Notes: a model not told the origin generated them from the sequence alone. A stretch of DNA of 64,000 bases from Hymenobacter sp. DG25A (GCF_001280305.1 NZ_CP012623.1:2790001-2854000); one strand, 5' to 3'. Numbered from the stretch's first letter, positions 39,440-49,300 are shown. Numbers and translations: made by a program.

Positions 39440-40162
39440 ATGGTTAAGAAGGCCGTATTGGCAGTTGTTCTCGCCGCTTTGGCCTCGGTGGCCCACGCCC
39501 AAAATCCTGGCAAGCCCCGTTTGGGCCTGAAAGCCGGCGCAACTCTGGCCCGCCTGACGGGCAACGAGCTGGATATGCTGGCCGGCCCCAACTACCGGGT
39601 GCAGCTGGGCGACCGGCACACGGGCTTTAATGTGAGTCTGGCGGCTACCATTCCCCTTTCCAGCACCGGCCTGTTCACGGTAGCGCCCGAGCTGCAGCTG
39701 AATCATAAAGGCTACAAGCTCACGCAAACGTCCCTCAACACTAAGGAGCTGGGCGAAAGCGAAACACTGCGCATCAATACCGTAGACCGCACTCTTTCTT
39801 ACCTGGATTTTCCCGTTCCCGTGCGCGTGAATACCAATGGGGGCGTATATATTGAGCTGGGACCCCAGGTAGGCTACCTGATGGGCAGCAGCACCGATAC
39901 CGAAACCTACAGCAAGTTCTCCGACAGCCGCAAGGAGTCCACCACCAAGGCTTCATCCGATGCCAGCGCAGACGTGGCCAAGTGGGAATATGGCGCCCTG
40001 GCTGGCATAGGTTACCAGTCCCGCAATGGCTTGACCATTGGCCTGCGCTATAACCGCGGCTTTCAGAGCGTACTGGACACCGATGCCATTGAGAGCAAGC
40101 CCAAGAGCTATAACGACGCTGTTATTTTACAGCTGGGCTACCTGCTGCAACTGGGCAAATAA
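39440..40162 (+). CDS. PorT-type outer-membrane beta-barrel protein (paralogue 1)
   Basis: 240 residues. Signal peptide MVKKAVLAVVLAALASVAHA, with mature protein starting near QNPGKPRLGLKAGATLARLTG. Strands characteristic of the OMP_b-brl_2 family follow (FTVAPELQLNHKGYKL, VYIELGPQVGYLMGS, YGALAGIGYQSRNGLTIGLRYNRG). The first of five paralogues in a row. It carries the longest extracellular-type insertion (about residues 150-180, Ser/Thr/Lys-rich). Function unknown. Confidence 0.82.
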   Translation: MVKKAVLAVVLAALASVAHAQNPGKPRLGLKAGATLARLTGNELDMLAGPNYRVQLGDRHTGFNVSLAATIPLSSTGLFTVAPELQLNHKGYKLTQTSLNTKELGESETLRINTVDRTLSYLDFPVPVRVNTNGGVYIELGPQVGYLMGSSTDTETYSKFSDSRKESTTKASSDASADVAKWEYGALAGIGYQSRNGLTIGLRYNRGFQSVLDTDAIESKPKSYNDAVILQLGYLLQLGK

Positions 40163-40182
40163 TCAGGAGGTTATCTTCCTCT

Positions 40183-40220
40183 GAAAATGGTCTGGCCGAA
40201 CGGCTGGGCCATTTTTTTTT
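40183..40220 (+). terminator. Terminator after barrel paralogue 1
   Basis: AAAATGG and CCATTTT bracket GGCCG-AAC-CGGCT-like inner pairing, followed by a T-run (40211-40220). Directly after the first barrel gene. Confidence 0.7.
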
Positions 40221-40319
40221 GCGGCAATATGTATCCATTAATAATTTCTCCGTTTAAGGCCCCATGGAACCCCGGGTTGGGGTACCGATGTGCAATGTTC
40301 ACTAAACCCTTGTTGCACC

Positions 40320-40991
40320 ATGAAAAAGACAACAATCTTACTCGCTTCTCTCCTTGCTGCCGTTACTTTCTCCGCTCAACATGCCCAGGCTCAGGGTGTG
40401 CGTCTGGGTATTAAAGGCGGTGTAAACTATTCCAACCTCTCCGGCGACCTGACCGATGAGGACCGCTACGAAAGCAAGTTTGGTGGCCACGGTGGCCTCA
40501 TGGCCAATTTCAGCGTTACGGATGATGGCTTCTTCTCCATTCAGCCAGAGGTGCTGTACTCGCAGAAAGGCTTCCAGTACGCCGATAATGAGTACACCAT
40601 TGCAGGCAACAAGTATAAGTACAAAGGCGACCGTACCTACAACTACATTGATGTACCGGTGCTGCTGAAAATTAACGCCGATGGCTTCTTCTTCGAAGCC
40701 GGCCCACAGTACAGCTATTTGCTGAAAGTGAAGGATGAAACGGAGCGCTCCATTAACGGGAACACTTACCAAAAATCCGAAGGCGTAGAAAACCTGGACA
40801 ACGTGAAGCGTAGCGAACTTGGCTATGCTGCCGGCCTAGGCTATCAGTCTACCGCCGGTTTCCTGGTGGGCATCCGCTATAATGGTGCTTTCACTGACTT
40901 CGCGAAAGATGGCTATCAGGATAATGATGTGAAGAACTCCCGTAACTCGGTGTTCCAGGCTTCAGTAGGCTACCTTTTTGGTGCTAAATAA
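40320..40991 (+). CDS. PorT-type outer-membrane beta-barrel protein (paralogue 2)
   Basis: 223 residues from the ATG at 40320 (MKKTTILLASLLAAVTFSAQ, signal peptide). An in-frame start at 40290 would add ten residues before it. Mature start GVRLGIKGGVNYSNLSGDLT, then FFSIQPEVLYSQKGFQY, YIDVPVLLKINADGFFFEAG and ELGYAAGLGYQSTAGFLVGI, the family framework. It ends VFQASVGYLFGAK, a typical final barrel strand. It is closest in sequence to paralogue 4 (41933). Confidence 0.82.
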   Translation: MKKTTILLASLLAAVTFSAQHAQAQGVRLGIKGGVNYSNLSGDLTDEDRYESKFGGHGGLMANFSVTDDGFFSIQPEVLYSQKGFQYADNEYTIAGNKYKYKGDRTYNYIDVPVLLKINADGFFFEAGPQYSYLLKVKDETERSINGNTYQKSEGVENLDNVKRSELGYAAGLGYQSTAGFLVGIRYNGAFTDFAKDGYQDNDVKNSRNSVFQASVGYLFGAK

Positions 40992-41019
40992 GCAGTAGCT
41001 TTTCAAGCAAAACACACTT

Positions 41020-41055
41020 GGGCGCTTACTTTCTTCGGAGAGTAAGCGCCTTTCT
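41020..41055 (+). terminator. Terminator after barrel paralogue 2
   Basis: GGCGCTTACT pairs with AGTAAGCGCC, followed by TTTCTGTTT. About 30 bases past the stop codon. Confidence 0.75.
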
Positions 41056-41174
41056 GTTTCATCGTAATTTCTGAATACTGGCATAATTCCTGCAGCACCT
41101 TTCAGTCTCTGTTGCAACGTCCGCTCTCGTCCTCATCCCCGAACTTTTCTTTCCCCTCTGTTCTTCGATTTTGC

Positions 41175-41783
41175 ATGAAAAAGGCCGTTTTTCTCCTAGC
41201 TGCTGCGCTTTTTACTACTGGTGCTGTGCAGGCACAAAAAACCATATTTGGAATAAAAGCCGGGGCTAACCTGAGCAATATCGTCGGCTCCGATGCCCCG
41301 GACGCCAATAAGCTCAAGCTTGGCGGACTGGGTGGTCTTCTGGTAAACTTCCCGGCCTCCCCCAATGGCTTTTTGTCCATTCAGCCTGAGCTGCTGTATT
41401 CCATGAAGGGCACCAGCCGCAATGAGGGCACTTCTAAATCCACCATCCATTATCTGGATGTGCCCGTGCTGGCCCGGTTGGATCTGGAGGGTCCGTTTCT
41501 GGTGCTGGGCCCGCAGGCCAATATTCTGCTTACTTCTAATTCCGGCAGAGGCAGTTACCGGCCGGTTAACTTCGGCGCTACGGCCGGGGTAGGCTATCAG
41601 TCGGAAACTGGGCTAAACTTTGAGCTGCGCTATAATCGTGACGTAACTTCTATGATGGAAGACAACGGCAACATCACCTTACATAAATACAACTCCGTGA
41701 TACAAGCGCAGGTGGGCTATCTGTTTTTGGGCAGTGATAACCCATCATTTAACCGTGCCCGCCGCAACCGCAGCAGGTATTAA
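41175..41783 (+). CDS. PorT-type outer-membrane beta-barrel protein (paralogue 3)
   Basis: 202 residues from the ATG at 41175 (MKKAVFLLAAALFTTGAVQA, signal peptide). Framework strands TIFGIKAGANLSNIVGSDAP, FLSIQPELLYSMKGTS, YLDVPVLARLDLEGPFLVLG and FNGATAGVGYQSETG-like sequence. Its loops are shorter than in paralogues 2 and 4. A basic C-terminal tail (RARRNRSRY) follows the last strand, unlike the others, which end within the strand. Confidence 0.8.
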   Translation: MKKAVFLLAAALFTTGAVQAQKTIFGIKAGANLSNIVGSDAPDANKLKLGGLGGLLVNFPASPNGFLSIQPELLYSMKGTSRNEGTSKSTIHYLDVPVLARLDLEGPFLVLGPQANILLTSNSGRGSYRPVNFGATAGVGYQSETGLNFELRYNRDVTSMMEDNGNITLHKYNSVIQAQVGYLFLGSDNPSFNRARRNRSRY

Positions 41784-41803
41784 CAATCAGCTATTTATCC
41801 TTC

Positions 41804-41841
41804 AAAATCCTGCTTTCCTCCCGGGAAAGCAGGATTTTTTT
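41804..41841 (+). terminator. Terminator after barrel paralogue 3
   Basis: AAATCCTGCTTTCC pairs with GGAAAGCAGGATTT, followed by T5. It lies 21 bases past the stop. Confidence 0.82.
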
Positions 41842-41932
41842 TATGCCACTCATGCCAAGCTCAAGCATATTGGCACATTTTTCGAATAGAGGCCGCCATA
41901 CGATTTCATTTCCCTAATTCGTATTTGACCTT

Positions 41933-42631
41933 ATGAAAAAGTCCACCGTTCTCGTAGCCGCCTTGCTTTCAGCCGCGGCCTTTTCTTCAGCCCAAGCCCA
42001 GGGTGTGCGTTTGGGTCTGCGCGCCGGCGCTAACTATAGCAACCTGTCCGGCAACATCAAAAACGAAAATACTTATAATAACAAGCTCGGCTTTGCGGGT
42101 GGCATTATCCTGAATGCCCCTATCGTGGAGGATTTCTTCTCCATTCAGCCGGAGCTTTTGTACTCGCAGAAAGGCTTTGAAAACAAGCCTAATGAGTACG
42201 ACAATACTATTGCCGGCATCGGCTACAAGGAAAAGCGCGAAGGCAAGGTAAACTACAACTACCTGGACCTGCCTATTCTGGCTAAGATCAATGCCGATGG
42301 TTTCTACTTTGAAGCCGGCCCGCAGATATCCTACCTGCTCAGCTCTAGCAACGAAACCAAAACCACCCGCACTAACACGGTGAGCGGCAAAGTAGATACC
42401 TATGAGGCGCAAAACCAGAACGACGTGAGCGGTTTGAACCGCACGGAGCTGGGCTACGCTGCCGGCCTGGGCTACCAGGCCGAAAACGGCCTAAGCGTGG
42501 GCCTGCGCTACACTGGCGCGTTCAGCGACCTGGTGAAGAGCGACAACGACACTTACTTCAACGGTGACCTGAAAAACGCCCGTCACTCCGCCTTCCAGGT
42601 TTCCCTGGGCTACCTGATTGGCAATAAGTAA
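41933..42631 (+). CDS. PorT-type outer-membrane beta-barrel protein (paralogue 4)
   Basis: 232 residues. Signal peptide MKKSTVLVAALLSAAAFSSA then QAQGVRLGLRAGANYSNLSG. It has FFSIQPELLYSQKGFEN, YLDLPILAKINADGFYFEAG and ELGYAAGLGYQAENGLSVGL and ends FQVSLGYLIGNK. The Asn/Thr/Lys-rich loops (for example at residues ~140-165) differ strongly from paralogue 2 while the strands agree, as expected if surface loops diverge after duplication. Confidence 0.82.
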   Translation: MKKSTVLVAALLSAAAFSSAQAQGVRLGLRAGANYSNLSGNIKNENTYNNKLGFAGGIILNAPIVEDFFSIQPELLYSQKGFENKPNEYDNTIAGIGYKEKREGKVNYNYLDLPILAKINADGFYFEAGPQISYLLSSSNETKTTRTNTVSGKVDTYEAQNQNDVSGLNRTELGYAAGLGYQAENGLSVGLRYTGAFSDLVKSDNDTYFNGDLKNARHSAFQVSLGYLIGNK

Positions 42632-42653
42632 GCCTCGCGGCTACTGCAAACCG

Positions 42654-42687
42654 GGCCCCTTTCCACCAAGGAAAGGGGCTTTTTGTT
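42654..42687 (+). terminator. Terminator after barrel paralogue 4
   Basis: GCCCCTTTCC pairs with GGAAAGGGGC around ACCAA, followed by TTTTTG. Confidence 0.82.
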
Positions 42688-42762
42688 GCCCGGGAATAAG
42701 CATCGAAGGTTTTCGGCGTAGTTTCGCACCAGTACAGTATGTCACCCTGACTTTCATTTCCC

Positions 42763-43362
42763 ATGAAGAAAGCATTTCTCTCTTTTATGCTGCTGGCCGG
42801 CCTGGCTGGCACAGCCCAGGCACAAAGCGACATATCATTAGGCCTGAAGGCGGGCGGCACTTTGTCCTCCTTTGTGGGCAAGCAGGCAGGCAGCGCCAAG
42901 TCGATTTTTGGTTTTCAGGCGGGTGGCTTCGCAAACATTGGCTTCACCGATATGCTGGCCTTTCAGCCCGAACTGCTGTACTCCCAGAAAGGGGCCGAAA
43001 TTCCTTCTGTTCCCAACCCGCACGACACGCACCTGGGCTACGTAGATGTGCCATTGATGCTGCACGTAAATGCCAATGGCTTATTTTTTGAAGCCGGGCC
43101 GCAGTTGGGCTTCCTAGTGTCAGCCAAAGACAAGTACAATACCGTTACCTACGACCGGAAAAGCCGGTACAATACCTTCGATCTGGGATATGCTGCAGGT
43201 CTGGGGTATCAGCGCAAAACGGGCCCTGGCATTGGGCTGCGCTATAATGGAGGCATCACCAACATAGAAAAAGCCACCACGGTGGGCAGCGCCACGGTGC
43301 AGCGCAACATTCGCAACAGCGCCTTTCAGCTTTACCTCACCTACTCCTTCAACGGCCGCTAG
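42763..43362 (+). CDS. PorT-type outer-membrane beta-barrel protein (paralogue 5)
   Basis: 199 residues. Signal peptide MKKAFLSFMLLAGLAGTAQA, mature QSDISLGLKAGGTLSSFVGK. FQPELLYSQKGAEIP, YVDVPLMLHVNANGLFFEAG and DLGYAAGLGYQRKTGPGIGL follow the same framework, ending FQLYLTYSFNGR. It is the shortest of the five and completes the array. Confidence 0.8.
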   Translation: MKKAFLSFMLLAGLAGTAQAQSDISLGLKAGGTLSSFVGKQAGSAKSIFGFQAGGFANIGFTDMLAFQPELLYSQKGAEIPSVPNPHDTHLGYVDVPLMLHVNANGLFFEAGPQLGFLVSAKDKYNTVTYDRKSRYNTFDLGYAAGLGYQRKTGPGIGLRYNGGITNIEKATTVGSATVQRNIRNSAFQLYLTYSFNGR

Positions 43363-43384
43363 CCTTGCGTACCTGGTAAGCACT

Positions 43385-43424
43385 AAAAAGCCCCGGCATC
43401 TGAATGGATGCCGGGGCTTTTTTA
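43385..43424. terminator. Bidirectional terminator after the barrel array
   Basis: AAAAAGCCCCGGCATC pairs with GATGCCGGGGCTTTTT around TGAAT. It lies between paralogue 5 and the convergent M20 dipeptidase gene, with T tracts both ways. Confidence 0.85.
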
Positions 43425-43435
43425 TAGTACTGCTA

Positions 43436-44800
43436 CTACTTTTTCATGCCCGTCGCATAGTTGCGGTAGAAATGTGGAATGGTTTCAATGCCTTTAAAGA
43501 AGTTGAACACGCCGTAGTGCTCATTGGGCGAGTGAATGGCGTCCGAGTCCAGCCCGAAGCCGAGCAGCACGGTATCCAGGCCCAGTTCTGACTTAAACAT
43601 GGCCACAATAGGAATAGAACCGCCGCCCCGGGTTGGAATAGGCTTTTTGCCGAAGGTGGTTTCCAATGCGTCAGCGGCAGCCTGATATGCTACCGAATCC
43701 GTGGGCGTTACCACGGGCTCGCCGCCGTGGTGCGGGGTTACTTTTACCGTAACGCTGGCGGGGGCAATGCTCTCAAAATGCTTCTGGAAGAGCGCCGTAA
43801 TTTCATCTGAGGTCTGATTTGGCACCAGGCGCATAGAGATTTTTGCGTAGGCTTTGGAGGCGATAACCGTTTTGGCGCCCTCGCCAGTGTAGCCACCCCA
43901 GATGCCGTTTACGTCCAGCGTGGGCCGGATGCCGATGCGCTCCACGGTGGTGTAACCCTTTTCGCCGTAGATATCTTTCAGGCCGATGCTCTCCTTGAAC
44001 TCCTCGTCGGAGTGCGGCACTCGGTTCAGCTCGGCACGGTCGGCTTCGCTGAGTACGGCTACGTTGTTGTAGAACTCGGGAATGGTAATGTGATTGTTCT
44101 CGTCGTGCAGGGAGGCAATCATCTTGCACAGCACGTTGATGGGGTTGGGCACGGCCCCGCCGTAGAGGCCGGAGTGCAGGTCGCGGTTGGGGCCGGTTAC
44201 TTCTACCTGGTGGTAGCTCAGGCCACGCAGACCTACCTCAATGCTGGGCTGGTCGTTGGAGAGAATACCGGTATCCGAAATCAGGATTACATCGGCCTTC
44301 AGCTTCTCCTTGTTGCCTTTCACGAAGATGCCCAGGTTGCTGGAGCCTACTTCCTCCTCGCCCTCAAACATCACCTTCACGTTGCAGGGTGCGCCACCTT
44401 CCTGCATCATCATCTCGAAGGCTTTTACGTGCATATACACCTGGCCTTTGTCGTCGCAGGCGCCGCGGGCGTAAATCTTACCGTCTTTAATAACAGGCTC
44501 GAAGGGCGGTGAGGTCCACAGCTCATACGGGTCGGCGGGCTGCACATCATAGTGGCCGTACACCAGCACGGTGGGCAGGCTGGGGTCTATGATTTTGTCG
44601 CCGTACACGATGGGGTAACCGGCCGTCTGGCACAGTTCCACATTCTCCATGCCGGCTTCTTCCAGGCGCGTTTTCAGGTAATCGGCGGCCTTTAGCACGT
44701 CGCCGTGGAACTTAGGATCAGCGGAAACCGAAGGGATGCGGAGCCAGTCGAGCAGTTCGCTCAGAAAACGGTCTTTATTCTGTTCGAGGTAAGAAGCCAT
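43436..44800 (-). CDS. M20 family dipeptidase
   Basis: 454 residues, cytosolic, no signal. Zinc-ligand motifs are in order: VLVYGHYDVQPAD (His, Asp), GACDDKGQVYMHVKA (bridging Asp), FEGEEEVGSSN (catalytic Glu and ligand) and ILISDTG. A dimerisation domain with DLHSGLYGGAVPNPI follows, and a final ligand His lies near HSPNEHYGVFNF. The family includes CNDP-type dipeptidases and succinyl-diaminopimelate desuccinylase relatives; a peptide-hydrolysing role is most likely. Confidence 0.9.
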   Translation of the reverse strand: MASYLEQNKDRFLSELLDWLRIPSVSADPKFHGDVLKAADYLKTRLEEAGMENVELCQTAGYPIVYGDKIIDPSLPTVLVYGHYDVQPADPYELWTSPPFEPVIKDGKIYARGACDDKGQVYMHVKAFEMMMQEGGAPCNVKVMFEGEEEVGSSNLGIFVKGNKEKLKADVILISDTGILSNDQPSIEVGLRGLSYHQVEVTGPNRDLHSGLYGGAVPNPINVLCKMIASLHDENNHITIPEFYNNVAVLSEADRAELNRVPHSDEEFKESIGLKDIYGEKGYTTVERIGIRPTLDVNGIWGGYTGEGAKTVIASKAYAKISMRLVPNQTSDEITALFQKHFESIAPASVTVKVTPHHGGEPVVTPTDSVAYQAAADALETTFGKKPIPTRGGGSIPIVAMFKSELGLDTVLLGFGLDSDAIHSPNEHYGVFNFFKGIETIPHFYRNYATGMKK

Positions 44801-44876
44801 ACAGAGGAGATTGGGTGGAAATGCTGATGTAAAAGTAGCAGATCAGTGAGGGGGAGAATAAAATTTTTCCGTCACC

Positions 44877-45299
44877 TTAAAAATTAAATATATCCTTGTG
44901 TACTTGTGACAAACGGGGCAGGAACAAGCGTCTCTGCCCATCGGATGTTTCTATAGCGTACAGAATGGAAAAAATGCAGTGAATGGATTTGATGGCAGCA
45001 CGTGGGTAGAATACTTCTTGGCTATAGCGCTTAACCACCAATTCTTCATCCGTCAGGTACACGTAATGAAATAAGTAGCTCAGTACTACAGAAAATATTA
45101 GTAGCAGGGAAAGGAATAATATGACGGGTATACTGACTTCAGATGGAAGTTTCCCCCACTGCACCATTAGGGCAGTAGCAATGATTGCCAGAAGGAACAT
45201 AACTGGTGCCCCATACTTTGGCCAGTAAGTAAGCAACGTGTGCTGCCTTACCCTAGGCCTCCTTACTTTAGGCTCTGTGTCAGCTTCTTTTAAACTCAT
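44877..45299 (-). CDS. Small membrane protein with a PH-like C-terminal domain
   Basis: 140 residues. A basic N-terminus precedes two membrane helices (about 29-47 and 56-76). The last ~60 residues (VYLTDEELVVKRYSQEVFYP and onward) resemble bacterial PH-like domains seen after two helices. The gene and its flanks are clearly AT-richer than the neighbouring M20 and plsY genes, with more AAA, ATA and TTA codons, so it may be a recent arrival. Function unknown. Confidence 0.55.
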   Translation of the reverse strand: MSLKEADTEPKVRRPRVRQHTLLTYWPKYGAPVMFLLAIIATALMVQWGKLPSEVSIPVILFLSLLLIFSVVLSYLFHYVYLTDEELVVKRYSQEVFYPRAAIKSIHCIFSILYAIETSDGQRRLFLPRLSQVHKDIFNF

Positions 45300-45451
45300 A
45301 TCAGTGGCGCAACTAGCAGCTACTTAGTGTATATACCTCTAAAGGCATCAGGCTAATACATACACACGACTCCCATTTCGTGTCAATCAGATATAATTCA
45401 AATTCATATCAACAGAGTCAGGTGCTCGCATAAATAAGCTATAAGTAGCCT

Positions 45452-46093
45452 CTACTTCTTATCCCACGGCATGGGCACGCGGCTTTCCGTACCGGCCCTT
45501 AGCCGTCCAATGTTAGCGCGGTGCGTGTAAATCAACAGCCCGGCCAGTACAAAGCCAAACCAGAGCAGCAGCTTATTATCCGGCTGAAATGGGGGAAATA
45601 GCTGCAGCAAGGCAAACACTACGCCCGCCGTCATGCTGCTGAGCGAGACGTAGCGGAACAGCACCAGCATCACAATAAAGACCAGAATACACACGCCCAC
45701 GGTTGCCGGGGCAATGGCCAGCATCATGCCCAACACGGTAGCCACGCCTTTGCCGCCCCGGAAGCCCGCCCAGATGGGATAGATATGCCCCAGCACGGCC
45801 AACACGCCGCAGGCCAACTGAAAGTAGAGCAGCTGCCCGGGCTGAATGGCGCCCTGTTGCATCATGACAGTAGCCAGAGAAGTAGCAGCCCAACCTTTCA
45901 GCACATCTACAGCCATGACGAAGGAGCCGGGCTTTTTGCCCAGCACCCGGAAGGTATTAGTAGCGCCGGCGTTGCCCGAGCCGTGCTCCCGGATATCGAG
46001 GCCAAAAAACCAGCGACCCACCCACAGCGCGGTGGGAATGGAGCCAACCAGGTAAGCGGCCACCAGCAGGCCGATGACGATGGGCAGATTCAT
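45452..46093 (-). CDS. plsY: Acyl-phosphate:glycerol-3-phosphate acyltransferase PlsY
   Basis: 213 residues with about five membrane helices. It transfers an acyl group from acyl-phosphate to glycerol 3-phosphate, giving lysophosphatidate at the start of phospholipid synthesis. The conserved loops are all seen: GSIPTALWVGR, REHGSGNAGATNTFRVLGKK and GRGGKGVATVLGMMLA-like sequence (FRGGKGVAT). A TATATTTG octamer at 46149-46156 on the minus strand, 56 bases before the start, is a possible -7 element. Confidence 0.95.
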   Translation of the reverse strand: MNLPIVIGLLVAAYLVGSIPTALWVGRWFFGLDIREHGSGNAGATNTFRVLGKKPGSFVMAVDVLKGWAATSLATVMMQQGAIQPGQLLYFQLACGVLAVLGHIYPIWAGFRGGKGVATVLGMMLAIAPATVGVCILVFIVMLVLFRYVSLSSMTAGVVFALLQLFPPFQPDNKLLLWFGFVLAGLLIYTHRANIGRLRAGTESRVPMPWDKK

Positions 46094-46167
46094 ACAAAGA
46101 GAGCGTAACGATGGGAAATAGGCAGCGGGGAGAAAGGCCGAATGAAGCCAAATATAACGGTTGCATG

Positions 46168-46282
46168 GTAGCGTGAAGCTCCGGCTTCGCGCACGAGCAA
46201 CGCGAGTAGGCGGAACCGCGCCACTTGCACCTACGCGTTGGAACTCGCGTTGCTCGTGCGCGAAGCCGGAGCTTCGCGCTAC
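46168..46282. repeat. Long palindromic repeat, family A copy 1
   Basis: 40-base arms (46168-46207 and 46243-46282) complementary apart from one position, with a 35-base centre. The core is GAAGCTCCGGCTTCGCGCAC followed by GAGC. The same family occurs at 53314-53418. It lies between plsY and the terminator of the 1764-residue gene. Confidence 0.85.
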
Positions 46283-46289
46283 TTATCAT

Positions 46290-46333
46290 AAACAAACAGC
46301 CCCGGTCCGGTGCGGAGCGGGGCTGTTTGTTTA
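46290..46333 (-). terminator. Terminator after the 1764-residue gene
   Basis: AAACAAACAGCCCCG pairs with CGGGGCTGTTTGTTT, with a T-rich arm on the minus strand, 3 bases past the stop codon. Confidence 0.82.
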
Positions 46334-46335
46334 CT

Positions 46336-49300
46336 TTACTGGTCGCCGAAGGGGTCGTCTTCGTTTTTCTTCTTTTTCTTCTTTTTGCTCGTGTCTTCTA
46401 CCGGCGCTGCTGATGCATCGGCGGGCGGATTCTCGGCATCGGCCTTCGCCTCTTTTTTGCTTTTCTTTTTGGTGGTTTCCTCTACCGGCGCAGTGCCGGC
46501 AGCCTCCTTGGCAGCCGCATCAATCAGAGCCTGGTCGTCGTCCTTTTTCTTCTTTTTCTTACGGTCTACCGGTGCATCATCGGTGGGCGCATCGGTGGGC
46601 TGCTGGTCGGTGTTGGAAACGTCAAACTCCGAGCCTTTTTTCTTCTTTTTCTTCTTGCCTTCCTCTTCTACAGCAGGGTCAGGTTCAGGCTGGGTGGTAA
46701 CAATTTTCTTGGCGGCTTCTTTGCCTTTCAGGCCCAGATAGGTTTTGCGGAAGCGGTTGAGGAACTCCTGCACCGTCTGGTCGTCGCCGAGGAAGAAGCC
46801 ATACTCCGTGGCCGTGTTGTAGTCGCCCTTGGCTTTGTAGCCTACAATCTCATCGAAGGAGCCGTGCTGGGCTTTGGCCAGCATGGTGTTGTTGGCATAC
46901 TTAAGGTAGTACCACGTCTGCGGCTCGGCCTCCAGATACATTTCCACCACGTCGCCCGTCGATTCGTGCTTGATTTCGATGTAGCCGTCAATCAGCGCGT
47001 TAATGTCCTTCTTCAGAACGCTCACCAGGCCAATCTTGCCCGTGGAGTACCACGCCCGCTGCTTCTCCGACCACACCAGGTTTACCTTGTTCAGGACCAG
47101 CGTGCGCGCCAGCTTAGACGATACTTTCTGCAGAGACGTGTAGCCACCCCGGCGGTTCATGTAGGCGGCGGCATCTTTGCTGCCCACAAACTCGCCCAGC
47201 TTCAGGGCCATTTCGCGGGAGTTATCCACGGCTTCGGGCAGGCCTTTGGCGTAGCGGGCCATATCATCTCCCATGGCAATCAGGGCCTTTTCGGGCAGGT
47301 TGATATCCAGGGCCATAAAAGTATCCAGCTCGTAGCGGCTGCTGTCGGGCTTGGCATAGCCCAGGCCGGCGGCCTCCATGGTGTAGTCCTTGTTGGAGTT
47401 GATGAGGTTAAGCTTGCCACGGAAGGTCATGGCCGTTGTCGAGTCGTTAAACGTCAGCACATTTCCCTGCAGAATATCGGGGCTCTCATCCTGCGGGCCC
47501 AGGCGGAACTGCCGCGACTTGGGGTCGAAGGCCAGCGTGCCATCGGCCTGGAAAATATTCTGGTCGGTGATGCTCTGCTTGGGACCCACAAACAACGGGT
47601 ACACCCGGTTGGATTCCGACATAAACAGACCCGTGAACAGGGTAGTGCCGTCGTCGGATTTCGGGTCTTTTACCGGAATACGGATGCGGTTGGGGTCAAT
47701 AGAGTCCTGCACCGCAAACCAGGTAGAGGCCGCGGCGTTCTTGCTGAACTCCAGCCTTGACTGCCCATCAAAGGCAAACCGCTTGCGCTGGGAGTTCATA
47801 ACGGCGCTGCCCCGGTACGCAATGCGGGGGGCCAGATGGAATTTATCCTCGGCCTTAATATTGGTGGTAGCCAGCGTGGGCGGCGAGAATTTACTGCCGT
47901 CATTCTTACTCAGCAGCTTAGCGGCCCGGCTGCGGGTGTCGCCCTGCGCCTGCGCGGAGTCTACCCGGAAGTTTTCAAACTTGATGGCAAAGGAGTCGGC
48001 AGAGGCATTTTTGTAGTTGTAGAGCGCATTGCCCACAAACGACCGCCGCGACAGGATATCCACTTCCCCTTTGTACAGCTGGTGGTACTTATGCAGCGTG
48101 TCCATAGTGATGTTGGCATTCTTGAACGCGCGCATATCGGCATTGGCCGAGATATACACTTTGTTGCTGTCGGGCTCAATCCAGGCATCGGCGGCGGCAA
48201 TATGGGGCACGCCACCGGCCAGCAGGCGGTACTTGCTCAGATCATACATGCCGCTGGACGCCTGAAACTTCAGGCCGTACTGATCAGGCTTAGTGGAGTA
48301 GAAGAAGGAGCGCGTGGAGTCGGCGCCCGCTGCTACGCGGAATATGATAGTCTTCTTCTTGAAGTCCCACTTACCGCCACTCAGCGAGGTTTTGTACTGG
48401 GTATACGGCAGCTCTACGTTAGCCACGCCGGCCTTTTCCGGCGAGAAATCAGCAAAGCCCTGCTTGATGTTGTAGTCGAAAGCCACGTCAGAAGCCGTTA
48501 CCGCCGGCTTGTTCTGCTCACTGGATTTGATGTTCAGCACCGCATTATTGCCTTTGTAGTGGTGCTGCAGGAACGTGAACTTGGGGGAGCGAATCACCGA
48601 CTGCGGCCCTTCCATGCGGCCGTTGCCGTACAGCCCGGTGGGCGTCAGCACCGCTTCGCCACGGTAGGTGTAGGTGCCATCATAAAAGCGCATGGCCGTG
48701 CTGGATTTGGCCGTGCTGAAGTACATGGAGTCGGCGGCTACGGCCCACTTCATCTGGTAGCCGGGCAGCAGGCTCAGCTTGGGATACTCTGCCCCTTTGT
48801 AGGGGCCTTCGGCCAGGGTGGCGGTTTTGCCCACCGTCACCACGGAGTCTGTATAGAAGATAAACTGGTCGCTCTGCAGGGTGGCCGCCAGATACTTTAT
48901 TTCCCCGATGCCCTGAATACCACGGTTACTCATCTTCACCTGATTATACAGCTGCGCCTTGCCTCCATACAGTGGGAAGCCACCCTTAGGAATGTTGTAG
49001 GTGAAGCCCAGGGAGCCATCTTCCTGCAGGGCCAGCTTGGTAGCAAAGCGCGGCATGATCTTGCCCGATACGAAGGTACCCTTGAAGCCTACCGCCGAGC
49101 GGTTCTTGTTGTTCAGCGAATCCAGCCGGAAAGGCGGAATATCGAAGTACACCGTGGTATCATAGGCGCCGCCCAATACTTCCGGCTTATCAAAGAAGAC
49201 GTAGGCACCGGTGGTAGCATCAAACGAAGGGTACGCCCCCAGCTTCTTGCGGCCTGATTTGTTGTTGGGGTGATTGATGTAGAGCTTACCCGCCGAGGTT

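Noticed and set aside
46310..46741. Open frame with runs of phenylalanine
   Set aside because: It is the complement of the Lys-coding tracts of the large gene.
47836..49257. 473-codon open frame antisense to the 1764-residue gene
   Set aside because: It is Gly/His/Arg/Val-rich, typical of a shadow frame, with no start context or family similarity.
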